From the NCBI RefSeq assembly GCF_910592395.1, contig NC_088311.1, forward strand, positions 12,962,501 through 13,026,500: DNA of 64,000 nucleotides. Reading direction: 5' to 3'. Made by a program: the position numbers and the translations under genes. The notes beneath the pieces were generated by a model that had not been told where the DNA came from, made no database searches, and was given only the letters and a program-made list of their open reading frames with translations. Shown in pieces: positions 11,089-20,552 of the stretch (its first letter is position 1; each line of letters opens with the position of its first letter). This stretch comes from Lineus longissimus (Eukaryota > Nemertea > Pilidiophora > Heteronemertea > Lineidae).

Positions 11089-12157
11089 AAGGCCTGCAAA
11101 ATCACTATGAAGATTTAAATGAAATGGCCAGGGCCATTGTGCTCACCTCATGTGGAGGAAAGATGGATAAAGAGCATGGTATTGTGTCATGTAGTGTTAG
11201 GTTTGATGTAGGTCCAAGCAATTACAATTTCCCCAAAATGGCCAATTTACATAACATTCGACCTCTGTGACCTTGAGAAGTAGGTCAAATCAAAGAAGAC
11301 CCGGGTGACACATTGAATGGTTGTTAGAATTAGATGTACCTATGATATAAAATTGGTGCCAATCGGGCAAGTCATTACCAGGAATAATGGCATTTTGAAG
11401 AATTTAGGATTTGGCCCCCTCCCTGGAGGCCGAACGGCAAATCAGATCGCACCAAACTTCGGTACCTGAGATCACCTGACCAAGGGGTACATGTGTACTT
11501 AATTTGTGATCAATAGTCATTGCAGTTAAGAAACGTGCCATAGTTACGGCCTGAAGGCGAATTTACGCCATTTGACCTCTGTGACCTTGACAAGAAGGTC
11601 AAATTAAAAACCTGTGTGACATATACTGTATGGTGGTTAGATGTACCCATGATATCAAATTGGTGGCAATCGGGCAAGAAGTTAAGGAATAATCACATTT
11701 TTAAGGTTTTTGGATTTTGCCCCCTGGTGGTCAAGTGGTGAATCATATTGGACCAAACTTCGGTCCCTGAGATCACCTGACTAAGGGGTAAATGTGTACC
11801 AAATTTGGTATCAATAGTCATTGCAGTTTAGAAACGTGCCATCGTTACATCCTAACGGCCAATTTACACCATTTGACCTCTGTGACCTTGAAAAGGAGGT
11901 CAAATCAAAAACCCAGAGGATATATGATGCACCTTTGCTAGAAGTACCTACCATATTTTTTTCAAAATTTCCCGACTACTATTAAGGGAGATATTGCATA
12001 TTTTCACTTTTAACGTTTGGCCCCCTGGTGGCCAAACCATGAAACGAATCGGACCGAAACTTGGTCTCCAAGGTGTCATTACATAAGGGTACATGTGTAC
12101 CAAGTTTCAACTCAATAGCTCTAACAGTTACGAAACGTGCCCTGCTAACGGACGACG

Positions 12158-12195
<38 letters not shown>

Positions 12196-12840
12196 CGACG
12201 GACGACGGACGCCACGGTATGGGATAAGCTCACCTCTGCTAAGAGGTGAGCTAAAAATGACAAACGTCTTCTAAACAGTGACATTATTTGTTTGACAGAA
12301 ACATGGTGTAATCACAGGAACAATACATGCCAATTGAATCATTTTAATTCCTTTCATAAAACACAAGCAGAATCTTTTGATGATAATCAGGAATATGTTC
12401 ATTTTAAAAATCAGAAACATGGGGGTGTTGCTATTTATAATGACCAAATGTTGGAATGGTTTCAAACAATCCCAACTGATACCAGAAATATTGAACATGC
12501 TGCATGTGCCATAGCAGATGTGCTAATAATAGTTATCTACCGATCACCTCATTATGCAATTCAGTCATTCAAAACAAATCTTGCAATGCTATTGGAAGAA
12601 ACCGATCAACATTACCAAAAGGCAATTTTTGTAGGTGATTTTAATGAAAATATCAGTCAGTCTTCAATACTATCTCTGTTCAGACAGTATGGATACAAAC
12701 AATGGGTAAATGAGCCAACTACTGAAGGATACACAACCATAGATCATGTTTACTCTAAAAACATAAAATGCCAGACTCAAATTCTACAGACATATTACAG
12801 TTACCATCATGCAGTAGGCATATCACTCCACACTTTTTAG
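11030..12840 (+). pseudogene. Helitron AP-like endonuclease, split by a repeat insertion
   Basis: The left part (about 11040-11122) encodes the usual N-terminal strand leading into the endonuclease. The right part (12256-12840) gives DIICLTETW, HGGVAIY, the FVGDFNE motif, TIDHVY and SYHHAVGISL, the ordered signatures of the exonuclease-endonuclease-phosphatase fold found in Helentrons and LINEs. The two parts are separated by the 1133-bp hairpin element, and one copy of the flanking AATGA keeps the frame. The left frame differs from the helicase frame, so a further frameshift separates them. Confidence 0.8.
11123..12255 (+). repeat. Terminal-hairpin repeat element, subfamily A, copy 1
   Basis: A 1133-bp element starts with AATGGCCAGGGCCATT and GTGCTCACCTC and ends with the hairpin AAGCTCACCT-CTGCTAAG-AGGTGAGCT and AAAA. 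It is flanked on both sides by AATGA (11118-11122 and 12256-12260). It holds three 300-bp units with GGCCCCCTGGTGG-like cores and TGACCT pairs, plus a (GAC)n run at 12148-12210. It is nearly identical to the copy at 34266-35428. It interrupts the Helitron endonuclease and codes for nothing recognisable. Confidence 0.9.
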
Positions 12841-12891
12841 GGCGTCCAAAGTCTGTACATCAATACATGTAGTCATATACTATACGCCCTA
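12838..12891 (+). other. Putative Helitron 3' terminal hairpin
   Basis: TAGGGCGT (12838-12845) and ACGCCCTA (12884-12891) are perfect 8-nt complements starting at the endonuclease stop codon and followed by GCTATAAAA. Position and shape fit a Helitron-type 3' stem-loop, but the loop is long (38 nt), so this is tentative. Confidence 0.4.
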
Positions 12892-12902
12892 GCTATAAAA
12901 AA

Positions 12903-13049
12903 TGTTCAACCAACTTTGTGAAAAATGTCATCGATACATGCGCAACCTCTATAAAAGAAAATTAGCAAATTTGACAGGTGAAGTGAAGATTGCCGGGGAA
13001 TACAACAAAAATTTCGAGTTGTATGAATGCACTGTTCGGAAAATGCCGT
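12903..13049 (+). CDS. Small open frame with CxxC motif, unknown
   Basis: ATG at 12903 opens about 49 codons containing CEKCHRYMRNLYKRK, basic and cysteine-paired. It has no recognisable family and is too short to judge. It could be a fragment of the Helitron flank or of a host exon. Confidence 0.2.
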
Positions 13050-13130
13050 AAAAAAAATTAAAAATAGTAAACAACAATATTTAAAGATTGATACGAACGA
13101 ATTTCTAGTTTTTCCAATGTAATACAATAA

Positions 13131-13227
13131 GAAAACGGCACTCGTGTGTTTTTTGAGTGGAAATATCACACTCGTGCTTTTCTTGGTCGGGAAACCCACT
13201 CGACCGAAACACACGAGTGCCGTTTTC
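13131..13227. repeat. 97-bp foldback with perfect 21-bp arms
   Basis: The arms at 13131-13151 and 13207-13227 are exact reverse complements (GAAAACGGCACTCGTGTG plus TTT). A nested partial inverted repeat (TGAGTGG with CCACTCG) lies within the loop. It resembles a small foldback MITE. Confidence 0.75.
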
Positions 13228-14139
13228 TGTTTATCACATGTCACCATATTTGACTTTTTAGGCAAATCGAACGTGTTAGAAGGCGGACCGTGTGATACGG
13301 AAAAATATCGCATGGTTGGATCGCACGCTTGACTACGGCAAAACTTGGTTTAAAAAATGGGTTTTAACTGTTTTGGCACGTCTGAAATTCCCGTAAATGA
13401 TGCTGGGTAGATGGATTTATGAATTCTCCGGGATTTTTGCTTAGTTTTTGGCAACTTCGCTGTCTTTGTATGACATTACAGACAATTTTGTACGAAGCTT
13501 CGACGGACCTTGACATGTGATAAAAGCCATCCCTATACGCCGACAGAGCAAAATGCACGTACTACGTTGATGTCGTTGTTAAGTCTAACCAATTCCACTA
13601 CGGCCGTCACCAACTTGACATCTTCAACCGAAGACGAATTCACACCGACCGTACCTATCATGTTTTACACCTGGGGATTGGGTCATCGTCATTTGGCTGA
13701 CAGACCAGAATTAGCAAGTGAATGTAGCTTCTGCGAAAGAGGATGCAGCTGAAAGATGCAGACCCCACCGGCAATAGCCCTACTAGTACTAATATTCCAT
13801 CAACTCTCGTTCCAAACTAACAAAGCCATCATTAACTTCAAATCCAACGCCCTATGTTTTTTTAAAAAAACATTTCTTGTTAAACACATTCCCACAATGT
13901 ACCATGACCCTAACAAATGTCGTTTCTGTCGCATACTCACACCATATTACCACCATGTCAGAAACCAAGTCTACGCACTTCAGTATGCTGTTTTTGTTGT
14001 AAATAATCTAATAATGAATGTTGACCTAAGCTTCCTAACTTTCTACATTTCAGAAACAATTTCATCTCCAGTAAAAAGCCATAAAGAGTATGTACACCAA
14101 AAATAACCCAAGACAAACCCCTTCTCTTTTCAGATCAAC
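13228..14139. other. No supported gene
   Basis: Short open frames occur (for example around 13510-13750 and 13756-14106), but none has family motifs or splice signals I trust. A good acceptor (ctcttttcag) ends the stretch at 14133, which suggests an unseen upstream exon or 5' UTR of the OB-fold gene. Confidence 0.4.
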
Positions 14140-16485
14140 ATGGATATTGCAAAGGCAATCAAGTTTCCTCAAAACAACATCAAGGCACCACTGAAGGCAA
14201 CCGTCGTAGCAGTTGGCCCACGGAAATCATTTCAAAATACCAATGGAACAAACGTCGACATGTGGACAGCAGCCATAGCTGACAAGCCATGAAGATCAAT
14301 ATTTATGACCAGACACATGCACAGAAATTTATACCAAACAACACGATCCTCATCACCAATTACTCCTCCAAAGGCACACACATCACAACTAATAACAAAA
14401 CGAAGATATACAAAACCAAGACAATGGTCATCTCAACCGAACTGAGAACAAGAGCCAATGACATAATTAACCCACCTGATGCCCCACTTGTCACCATTCA
14501 ACTGGCAACATCATCACCCTTGAAGACCACACTGACAATTGAGGGAACAGTAACACAGGTAAGTCAATCTTAATTCATTTCGTACTATAGCAAACGGTTA
14601 CTGTAGCAATCTAATCTAACCTACCTTTCTCAAAAATAAGCAAGTGTAAATGGTGCACCGATCTCGGCATAGTTCCCATTTGAGATATGCGCGTGTGCAA
14701 ACTTTGGTACTTTTAATTAGTTTGTGGGAATGTGGAACAGCGTGTTCTTCTTGTGTGTGTAAAATATTGAAGACCGGGTCGCGTTTACTTTAAATTCCTG
14801 AGGAAATTTCTACGTGAGACGGTTGTGTGAATTAGCACGATGTGGAGATGGATTCGGAGAACCACAAACAATTCAATTGAATTCAATTTATTCCTAACAA
14901 ACAATGCCTATAAGGCTGTTAAGATTACAAGAGAAAATTATGAAAGAAATATAAAAATATGACTGTCCGAGCAGCAAAAAATCCACTGTTGCTCTGTTGT
15001 GGAAAATCGGTAAATTCAAGGATGCAAATTTGCTTATTTTAATACTTTTCCCCTGTAAACTTGGGTGATCGTTCGAAAGAAACACAAACTTGCCTCATAT
15101 GGCACGGTTCCACTGTGCTAATGTAAACGGGACAGATCGGCAGAAACTACCCAAGTTTGTATCCCTTTTGTGAAAGTTGCAAGTCATTTTCAGAATTTAA
15201 CACACACTTTTAATTTACAGCAGAGATTTGGGAATTATGGAAATTGTACTTGCAAAAATGCAAACAACAGTACAAATCTGCAGCATTGTACTCATAAGGA
15301 AAGTTAAGAGTAGGAAGCCCTGTAATGTTCCCTATTGATAAATTCTTTTTAAAAAAATACTTTCGATGTGTCTTCCATGCCCATATCTCTTTGACAAAAT
15401 TTCATTTTCAGGCAGATGCTATTCGCACGGTCAACCTACGCAATTCACCACAATCAGTCCCAATCAAAGACTTGACCATCAAAGACAAAACAGGCAGCAT
15501 TCGATGCTCACTTTGGAGAGATGCCGCAACAGCAGCCACGATCCCCCAACCTGGTGATTTTGTGCGAATAACAAATGCATATGTGGGCCACTTCCAAAAC
15601 ACCACAAATCTCAGCACCACTGAATCATCTACAATCACTGTAAGTAACAGATCGAACCTCCACCTTCAGGGTTTCATACAGAGGGGGGACATGTCCCCCC
15701 TTGCTGAGCCAGTAACAACAGTTTCCAACCTCAAACATAGGAATTTTATGCCAAGACAAGGGCATCCTGGAAACTGTAGCTCTCTAAACAATGCATTATA
15801 GTATTGTTGATGAACTAGTTCTCAAGTTAGGAAGCACAAGAGTCTGCAGATCATTTTCATCACTAAACACTCTACAATTTGAATACCAATTTATAAAGAA
15901 ACTTCATTCTACAATTGATTCCAATTTTGTCAGTCAGCCTCTGATATCACCATCACTATCAATAGTAGATGGAAAATTACAATATTTTCATGTATTTCAT
16001 AAAGAGCTGGTAATTTAAGCAGTATAAACATGACTAAATGTACTTCTTTAAGAAATTAATTGCATACATTTTAAGAGAAAACCCTGCAAATGAACTAGGC
16101 TAATATTTAAAATGTGGACAATTTGGTTAAAAATTTCCTTTCAATTGAGAACTCCACATAACAAATTCCCATTCAAACATAACCTTCACATCTTGTATTT
16201 CAGACTCCTGAGCAACCACCAAATGACATCATAACAACCATGATTGGCATTGCAGACACAGAGATGGAACATGAAATTACAATTCTCACAAATGACCAAG
16301 AACAAAACTGCGAGGAATTCACCACCAACTTGCCAGCACTACTACAGTTCCTCAACTCTGTCGATGACCTACCACCAATCAGCAACATCACTGACATTGA
16401 GGACAATTTGCCCATTGCACTCAATTTCTCTGCAAGCCATACCAACAACATCATTGAGTATCGGCCAGATCATACCAACATGTAA
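14140..16485 (+). CDS. OB-fold (RPA70-like) ssDNA-binding protein, three exons, one frameshift
   Basis: Exons at about 14134-14558 (ATG at 14140), 15412-15639 and 16204-16485 join in phase 0 with clean acceptors and donors. The product has an OB-fold-like start (KATVVAVGPRKSF, DMWTAAIADK), then TLTIEGTVTQ, then in exon 2 a second OB-like segment with IKDLTIKDKTGSIRCSLWRD and GDFVRITNAYVGHF, the pattern of RPA1-type single-strand DNA-binding domains. Exon 3 is acidic and ends at TAA. In exon 1 the frame changes at about 14285 (a TGA precedes MKINIYDQT), an apparent 1-nt deletion. Helitrons of several animals carry RPA-like genes, and this one lies 1.3 kb past the Helitron on the same strand, so it may be an accessory gene of that element; it could equally be a host paralogue. 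Confidence 0.6.
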
Positions 16486-16516
16486 TAGTCAAGCCTACAC
16501 TGTACATGTTAGCATA

Positions 16517-16709
16517 ATGCAGCCGTCAATGTGAATCCTGTACTCCCCCTCCTCAGGCACTCGACACTTAATTGGCGCATTTTTGTTCGGACACCGTGAC
16601 AAACACAAAGGTATCCATTGTGTTTGTCATGGTGTCCAAACAAAAATGCGTCAATCAACTGTCATATGCCCCAGGACAGGGAGTACAGGATTCACACTGA
16701 CGGCTGCAT
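16517..16709. repeat. 193-bp foldback MITE
   Basis: ATGCAGCCGTCAATGTGAAT at 16517 has its near-perfect reverse complement ending at 16709 (one mismatch over about 31 nt). Inner parts also pair (CGCATTTTTGTTCGGACACC against GGTGTCCAAACAAAAATGCG). Almost the whole element can fold on itself. Confidence 0.85.
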
Positions 16710-16794
16710 AAAGCAATAACCATAAAGGTTCAACTAAGAAACATGGATTTGCTCCTTACCTCCGGAATTTTCCGATAACTTTGCAAAACATCCC

Positions 16795-19250
16795 CTAATG
16801 GTGGAGATTTTGGTCTTAAAATAAAGAGCAGATAACAAATATAGTCTCAATTTCTCAATACACCAAGTACTTACAGAGATGTACGGCCTGAAACATAACA
16901 AGAGGCCCAAGGGCCTGGCGCTCAGCTGAGTTAATATCATTAATATCTTCCCGGTGTTTAGTTCATTATGCATGAAAATGGCATGCTCCATGGTATTTGA
17001 TATCCTTTTGCGTTCACTACGGTACCAATGTTTTTGGTTGACATAATTATGCCACTGTTGGAACATTCTCATGGTTTATGGTATGCACCTGTTGATGGGC
17101 CATATGAATAAAAACTAGCATAAGCTTTTACTCCAAATTTTGAAGTATTTAGTATGCTTCAAAAATTGGAATAGTTTAGTTCTTGTGAAAGCAAAGGATT
17201 TTTAGAAATCAGTATTTGCTACCAAAACAAGTAAATGCTAGACTACATATGAACGAAAATGTAGGATGAACCTTTTACTTGGTAGTATAAATGTATTTTC
17301 TTGGAACCATGTAGCCTTTAAAAGTCGAAGTGAATGGTTGGTTGTTCCTCTTTGCCGGACTGCATTCACATTTTGTTTGGTGGACATGTCATGCAAGAAT
17401 TGGTCAAACCATACATCCATTTATGGAGAATCAGAGTGCATGGATTCCGAGTCATTAAAAATGTCTAAAGAATTATTCTTGGGTCATGAAGGGAAACCTG
17501 CGTTGTTTAGTATGAAAGTGAAAAATATGACAGAGTTAAGAAAATTATGTTTTATTGAACAATAGTAAGTTTTGATTGTCTGCTTGGCTCCTTGCCAGTT
17601 AAATAACATGTGACTATACACAAAATAGAAAACTTTGGTGGAAATTGTAAATCATTTTTTTTATCTATCAGGGGAAACAAGCTGATGATGATCAAGTAAA
17701 TCATTCATGAGAAATCGTTTTGTTGCTGAAGCTTGCATGACGAAGTTAATGCTAAACCTTTTCTTGTGCTCTACTGCGCCACCGTAGTTTTCTATTTAGA
17801 CCAGCGATGACGTCATTTCTGGTGATTCCCTACGCTATTTGGTATTGTACAGTATGCAATGTATTTTTTCAGCGCTGTCAGTTGCCGAAGAGAGTGCCGT
17901 AGCTCCCTCAATTTCCAATCAATTTTTATGGGAGTGACATTATTGTATTGCTTAGAATGTCTACTTTTTACTCATGAAAGAATCGTAGAACTAAAACTTA
18001 ATAGGCGAACAGAATCATGCCGATTCACTTCACATACTGTGGGAATTCTCCACTTCAAAATACATCGGCGATTGTGTCATCGCGAATAACAGAGCATGCA
18101 CTTCCGATATCGTTTTCACAGAAATGTGGCCAAATTTTCAAGAACTAATTTCTGAAAGTAGTCCCTAAAGACCTTACGACTACCACTGAAACGAACTGGT
18201 GATAATATCGCCTACCAGGCTACCATCGTCATCGAGCTGAGTGTCATTGAGCTCCAAGATTATTGCACATGGATCGAGTAAACAACATGCCGCCATTTTG
18301 TCTCCGCTTCGGTATTTCGTAGGCCGCTAAAATGCACCTTCTCAATTAAAACCAACATAATAAGGCCTCACATCGTTGATTGAATAGGAACACCACACAA
18401 AACACAATAAAGTGGGGGTACAATCGATTACGAAGCTGAAGTGAACAGTGATTTATTCCTGGAGCTACTGCTGCTTTTTTGTGTAGCTGCCATGTTTTGA
18501 GAACTGGCAAATAGGAGACTTCATTGATGGCTGACGTCATCGGGCGGGAATTTGAATCAGCAGAAATAATTAAAAGGCAGGTAGCGCCCTCTCCTGTTAA
18601 AATTTTGAACTTTTTCTCAATAAAATAGTTTTTCAAGAATTTTATCTTAATATTAAAGCATATTTCGACTAATTCTGCTGCTCCTAGGCCGATATAGGCC
18701 AGTTTCCTTCATGCGCTCTCGCTCGCAGGAAGTAGGTCGAATGGCGACAAATTTTGTTTTGAAAGTAGAGTTTGACCAGAAGTATCCAGAAATGCAAAAT
18801 TGAAGTCTCTAGGTCTTACGGTTACAAAATGTGCACCATGGGTTTAACGGACGGACGGACGGACGGACGGACTGACAGACGGACGCCACTGAGCAGCTTG
18901 TTTGACAAGCTCAGCTGACTTTGTCAGCTGAGCTAAAAAATACTGCGAATGATCTATAGCTAGGGTGGTATAGTGTCTTTCTCAGATAATAGATGGCGAG
19001 GACACTCAGCCACCTGCAATAAGCATAGTAGGTATTGTCATTATAATTAGAATCAACCTCATTCCAGGTAACAAACCCTTTTGTGGGAAAGGTAGTCAGT
19101 GTCTCTAGTCACAGATCGTTCGTCACCCAGTATTTTCTTTTGTGGTACTGCTTGCCTTTCAGGGCCTATATCTCTGTAAGTACTTGGTGTATTTGAGCAA
19201 TTGAAGCGGTATTCATTAGAGAAGATTGCATTCCTTATTTTAAGACCAAA
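16795..19250. repeat. Inverted ~95-bp flanking arms around hairpin element C
   Basis: The segment 16795-16893 (TCTTAAAATAA ... CACCAAGTACTTACAGAGAT) recurs in reverse complement at about 19158-19250 with moderate divergence. The pair brackets the element at 16898-18938. It may be an inverted duplication of a host or transposon fragment, or the arms of a larger element. Confidence 0.5.
16898..18938 (+). repeat. Terminal-hairpin repeat element, subfamily C
   Basis: The 5' end reads ACAAGAGGCCCAAGGGCCT then GCGCTCAGCTGAG. The 3' end is a (GGAC)n run (18848-18872) followed by the hairpin AGCTCAGCTGAC-TTT-GTCAGCTGAGCT and AAAAAA (18909-18938). The architecture is that of subfamilies A and B with different sequence: a GGCC-type palindrome at the 5' tip, a 5' box complementary to the 3' arm, and a trinucleotide or tetranucleotide microsatellite before the hairpin. 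The interior (17.0-18.7 kb) holds no convincing gene. A YY1-like GCCGCCATTTTG occurs at 18289-18300. Confidence 0.65.
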
Positions 19251-19424
19251 CTCGTGACAGTAAATCAATTATGTAGCAATGTTATCGGCAAATTTCATGG
19301 ACAAAGTGCCAATTCCCATGTTTCTGAGTTGAACCTTTATGGTTATTCCTTTATGATGTTAACCCTACCCAAAACTTTTAAGCCTTTCCATCTTTTTGAG
19401 TTTGAAATATTGTATTCTTGTAAG

Positions 19425-19745
19425 AGAAAGAACAGGGTGGATAGAGACAAAGTTTCAAAGGTCGTTGGATGCGGCTCCTAGGCCTGGGGAGGGCCTGAAT
19501 ACCAACCCAAGTCGAATTTTCATGAAACATGAAACTGTGATTATTTTTTATTTTGTTATTGATTTTATTCAGTTTTATTTTTCATTTTTATCGTAATTTC
19601 TAATTTTCCTTTTGGAAAATTTGCTTTAGGCCTAGGTTTCTCCAAATCAAAACAGACTTTATGTACCTCGATTGAGGTCTAGAGATGCATCATTGTCTAC
19701 CTCGAAATTGAGATTGTCAAATTCGAAGTTTGATGCTTCCCTAAA
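19425..19745 (+). repeat. 320-bp duplicated segment, upstream copy
   Basis: The sequence from GAACAGGGTGGATAGAGAC to the GAGATTGTCAAATT tract is repeated as 20073-20123 plus 25199-25475, the second copy being split by the Gypsy insertion. The duplication therefore predates the retrotransposon. The copies differ at scattered sites (for example ATGCGGCTCC against ATACGGCTCC). Function unknown. Confidence 0.85.
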
Positions 19746-20123
19746 GCAAAAATAATCAAAGAATGTTGAATATTATTAAGTGGATATATCGTGAATTTTA
19801 ATGCAGGAAAACCGCCAAACATTCATCCTACGGCAATTGAATTCCCCTATAGTTGGAAACTGCTTAAAATTCATGACAGACGTTTTGCCTAATACCGTAT
19901 GATGTCGGTTTAAATGAAAGAATTCGCAAATCTCAGTGTCAGGTTGACAGTTACATTAACCTCATTGAGGTCTGTTGTCACGTGCGGGTAATTTTCACGG
20001 TGCCCGTTGTCGCGAAATTAAACATTATAAACATTTTTAAATGGCAATCATGAAAAGCCCTCCACCAGCAAACACTGAAAGAACAGGGTGGATAGAGACA
20101 AAGTTTCAAAGGTCGTTGGATAC

Positions 20124-20387
20124 TGTAGTATTATCAGATGTTTCAGTTTAACCTTACTGTATGATGACTCATACTACCGTATGTCTACCTGAATGTATTA
20201 TCTATACTATTGCCACCTATCATTATCTTGCTGTAACTAACTCAGCATCACTTCCTTCTTAGACAACATGGCTTCAGCTACATTCTGTACTGTACTACCT
20301 CTTATTAGTTATCATGAATAATAGTGATATATAGAACTCTACACTTGTCAATTTCATTTACAAGGATTCGATAAGGAACATTCAACA
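20124..20387 (+). repeat. Gypsy 5' LTR
   Basis: 264 bp, TG...CA ends, no difference noticed from the 3' copy. It would carry the promoter and polyadenylation signals; no strong TATA box was recognised. Confidence 0.95.
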
Positions 20388-20402
20388 TGGTGTCAGAAGT
20401 GT
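20388..20402 (+). promoter_or_regulatory. Primer binding site, tRNA-Leu type
   Basis: TGGTGTCAGAAGTG directly follows the LTR and is complementary to a tRNA 3' end of the form CACTTCTGACACCA, the tRNA-Leu type used by several echinoderm and other invertebrate Gypsy elements. Confidence 0.8.
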
Positions 20403-20552
20403 TTTTCCGAACCGTGCCCAAGGAAACGTGGAAAATGAACATTAACTTTGCAACTTTGTGATTCCTTTGTTCTCCGCAGTGCATGTACATAGTCTGTACA
20501 AATGCACTAAGGGGTGGATCCAGTACATTTTCCAATACATTCGTGCTTCACA

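Larger units (their letters stand above)
7548..12900 (+). mobile_element. Degraded Helitron (Helentron type: Rep-helicase-endonuclease)
   Basis: Rep, Pif1-type helicase and an apurinic-like endonuclease are collinear on the plus strand, which is the layout of animal Helentron/Helitron2 elements that transpose by a rolling-circle mechanism. The 5' end and Rep N-terminus are missing, cut by the hairpin repeat at 7547. The element carries one frameshift near 8755, three in-frame TGA codons (9115, 10015, 10210), a frame change between helicase and endonuclease, and a 1133-bp insertion in the endonuclease. A likely 3' terminal hairpin is at 12838-12891. It is not autonomous. Confidence 0.85.

Noticed and set aside
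11982-12284. Arg-rich minus-strand open frame over the (GAC)n run, and its twin at 35125-35478
   Set aside because: It is the translation of a trinucleotide microsatellite and repeat terminus, with no start context or conservation beyond the repeat.
12906-13313. 135-codon minus-strand open frame
   Set aside because: Runs through the perfect foldback at 13131-13227 and shows no motif.
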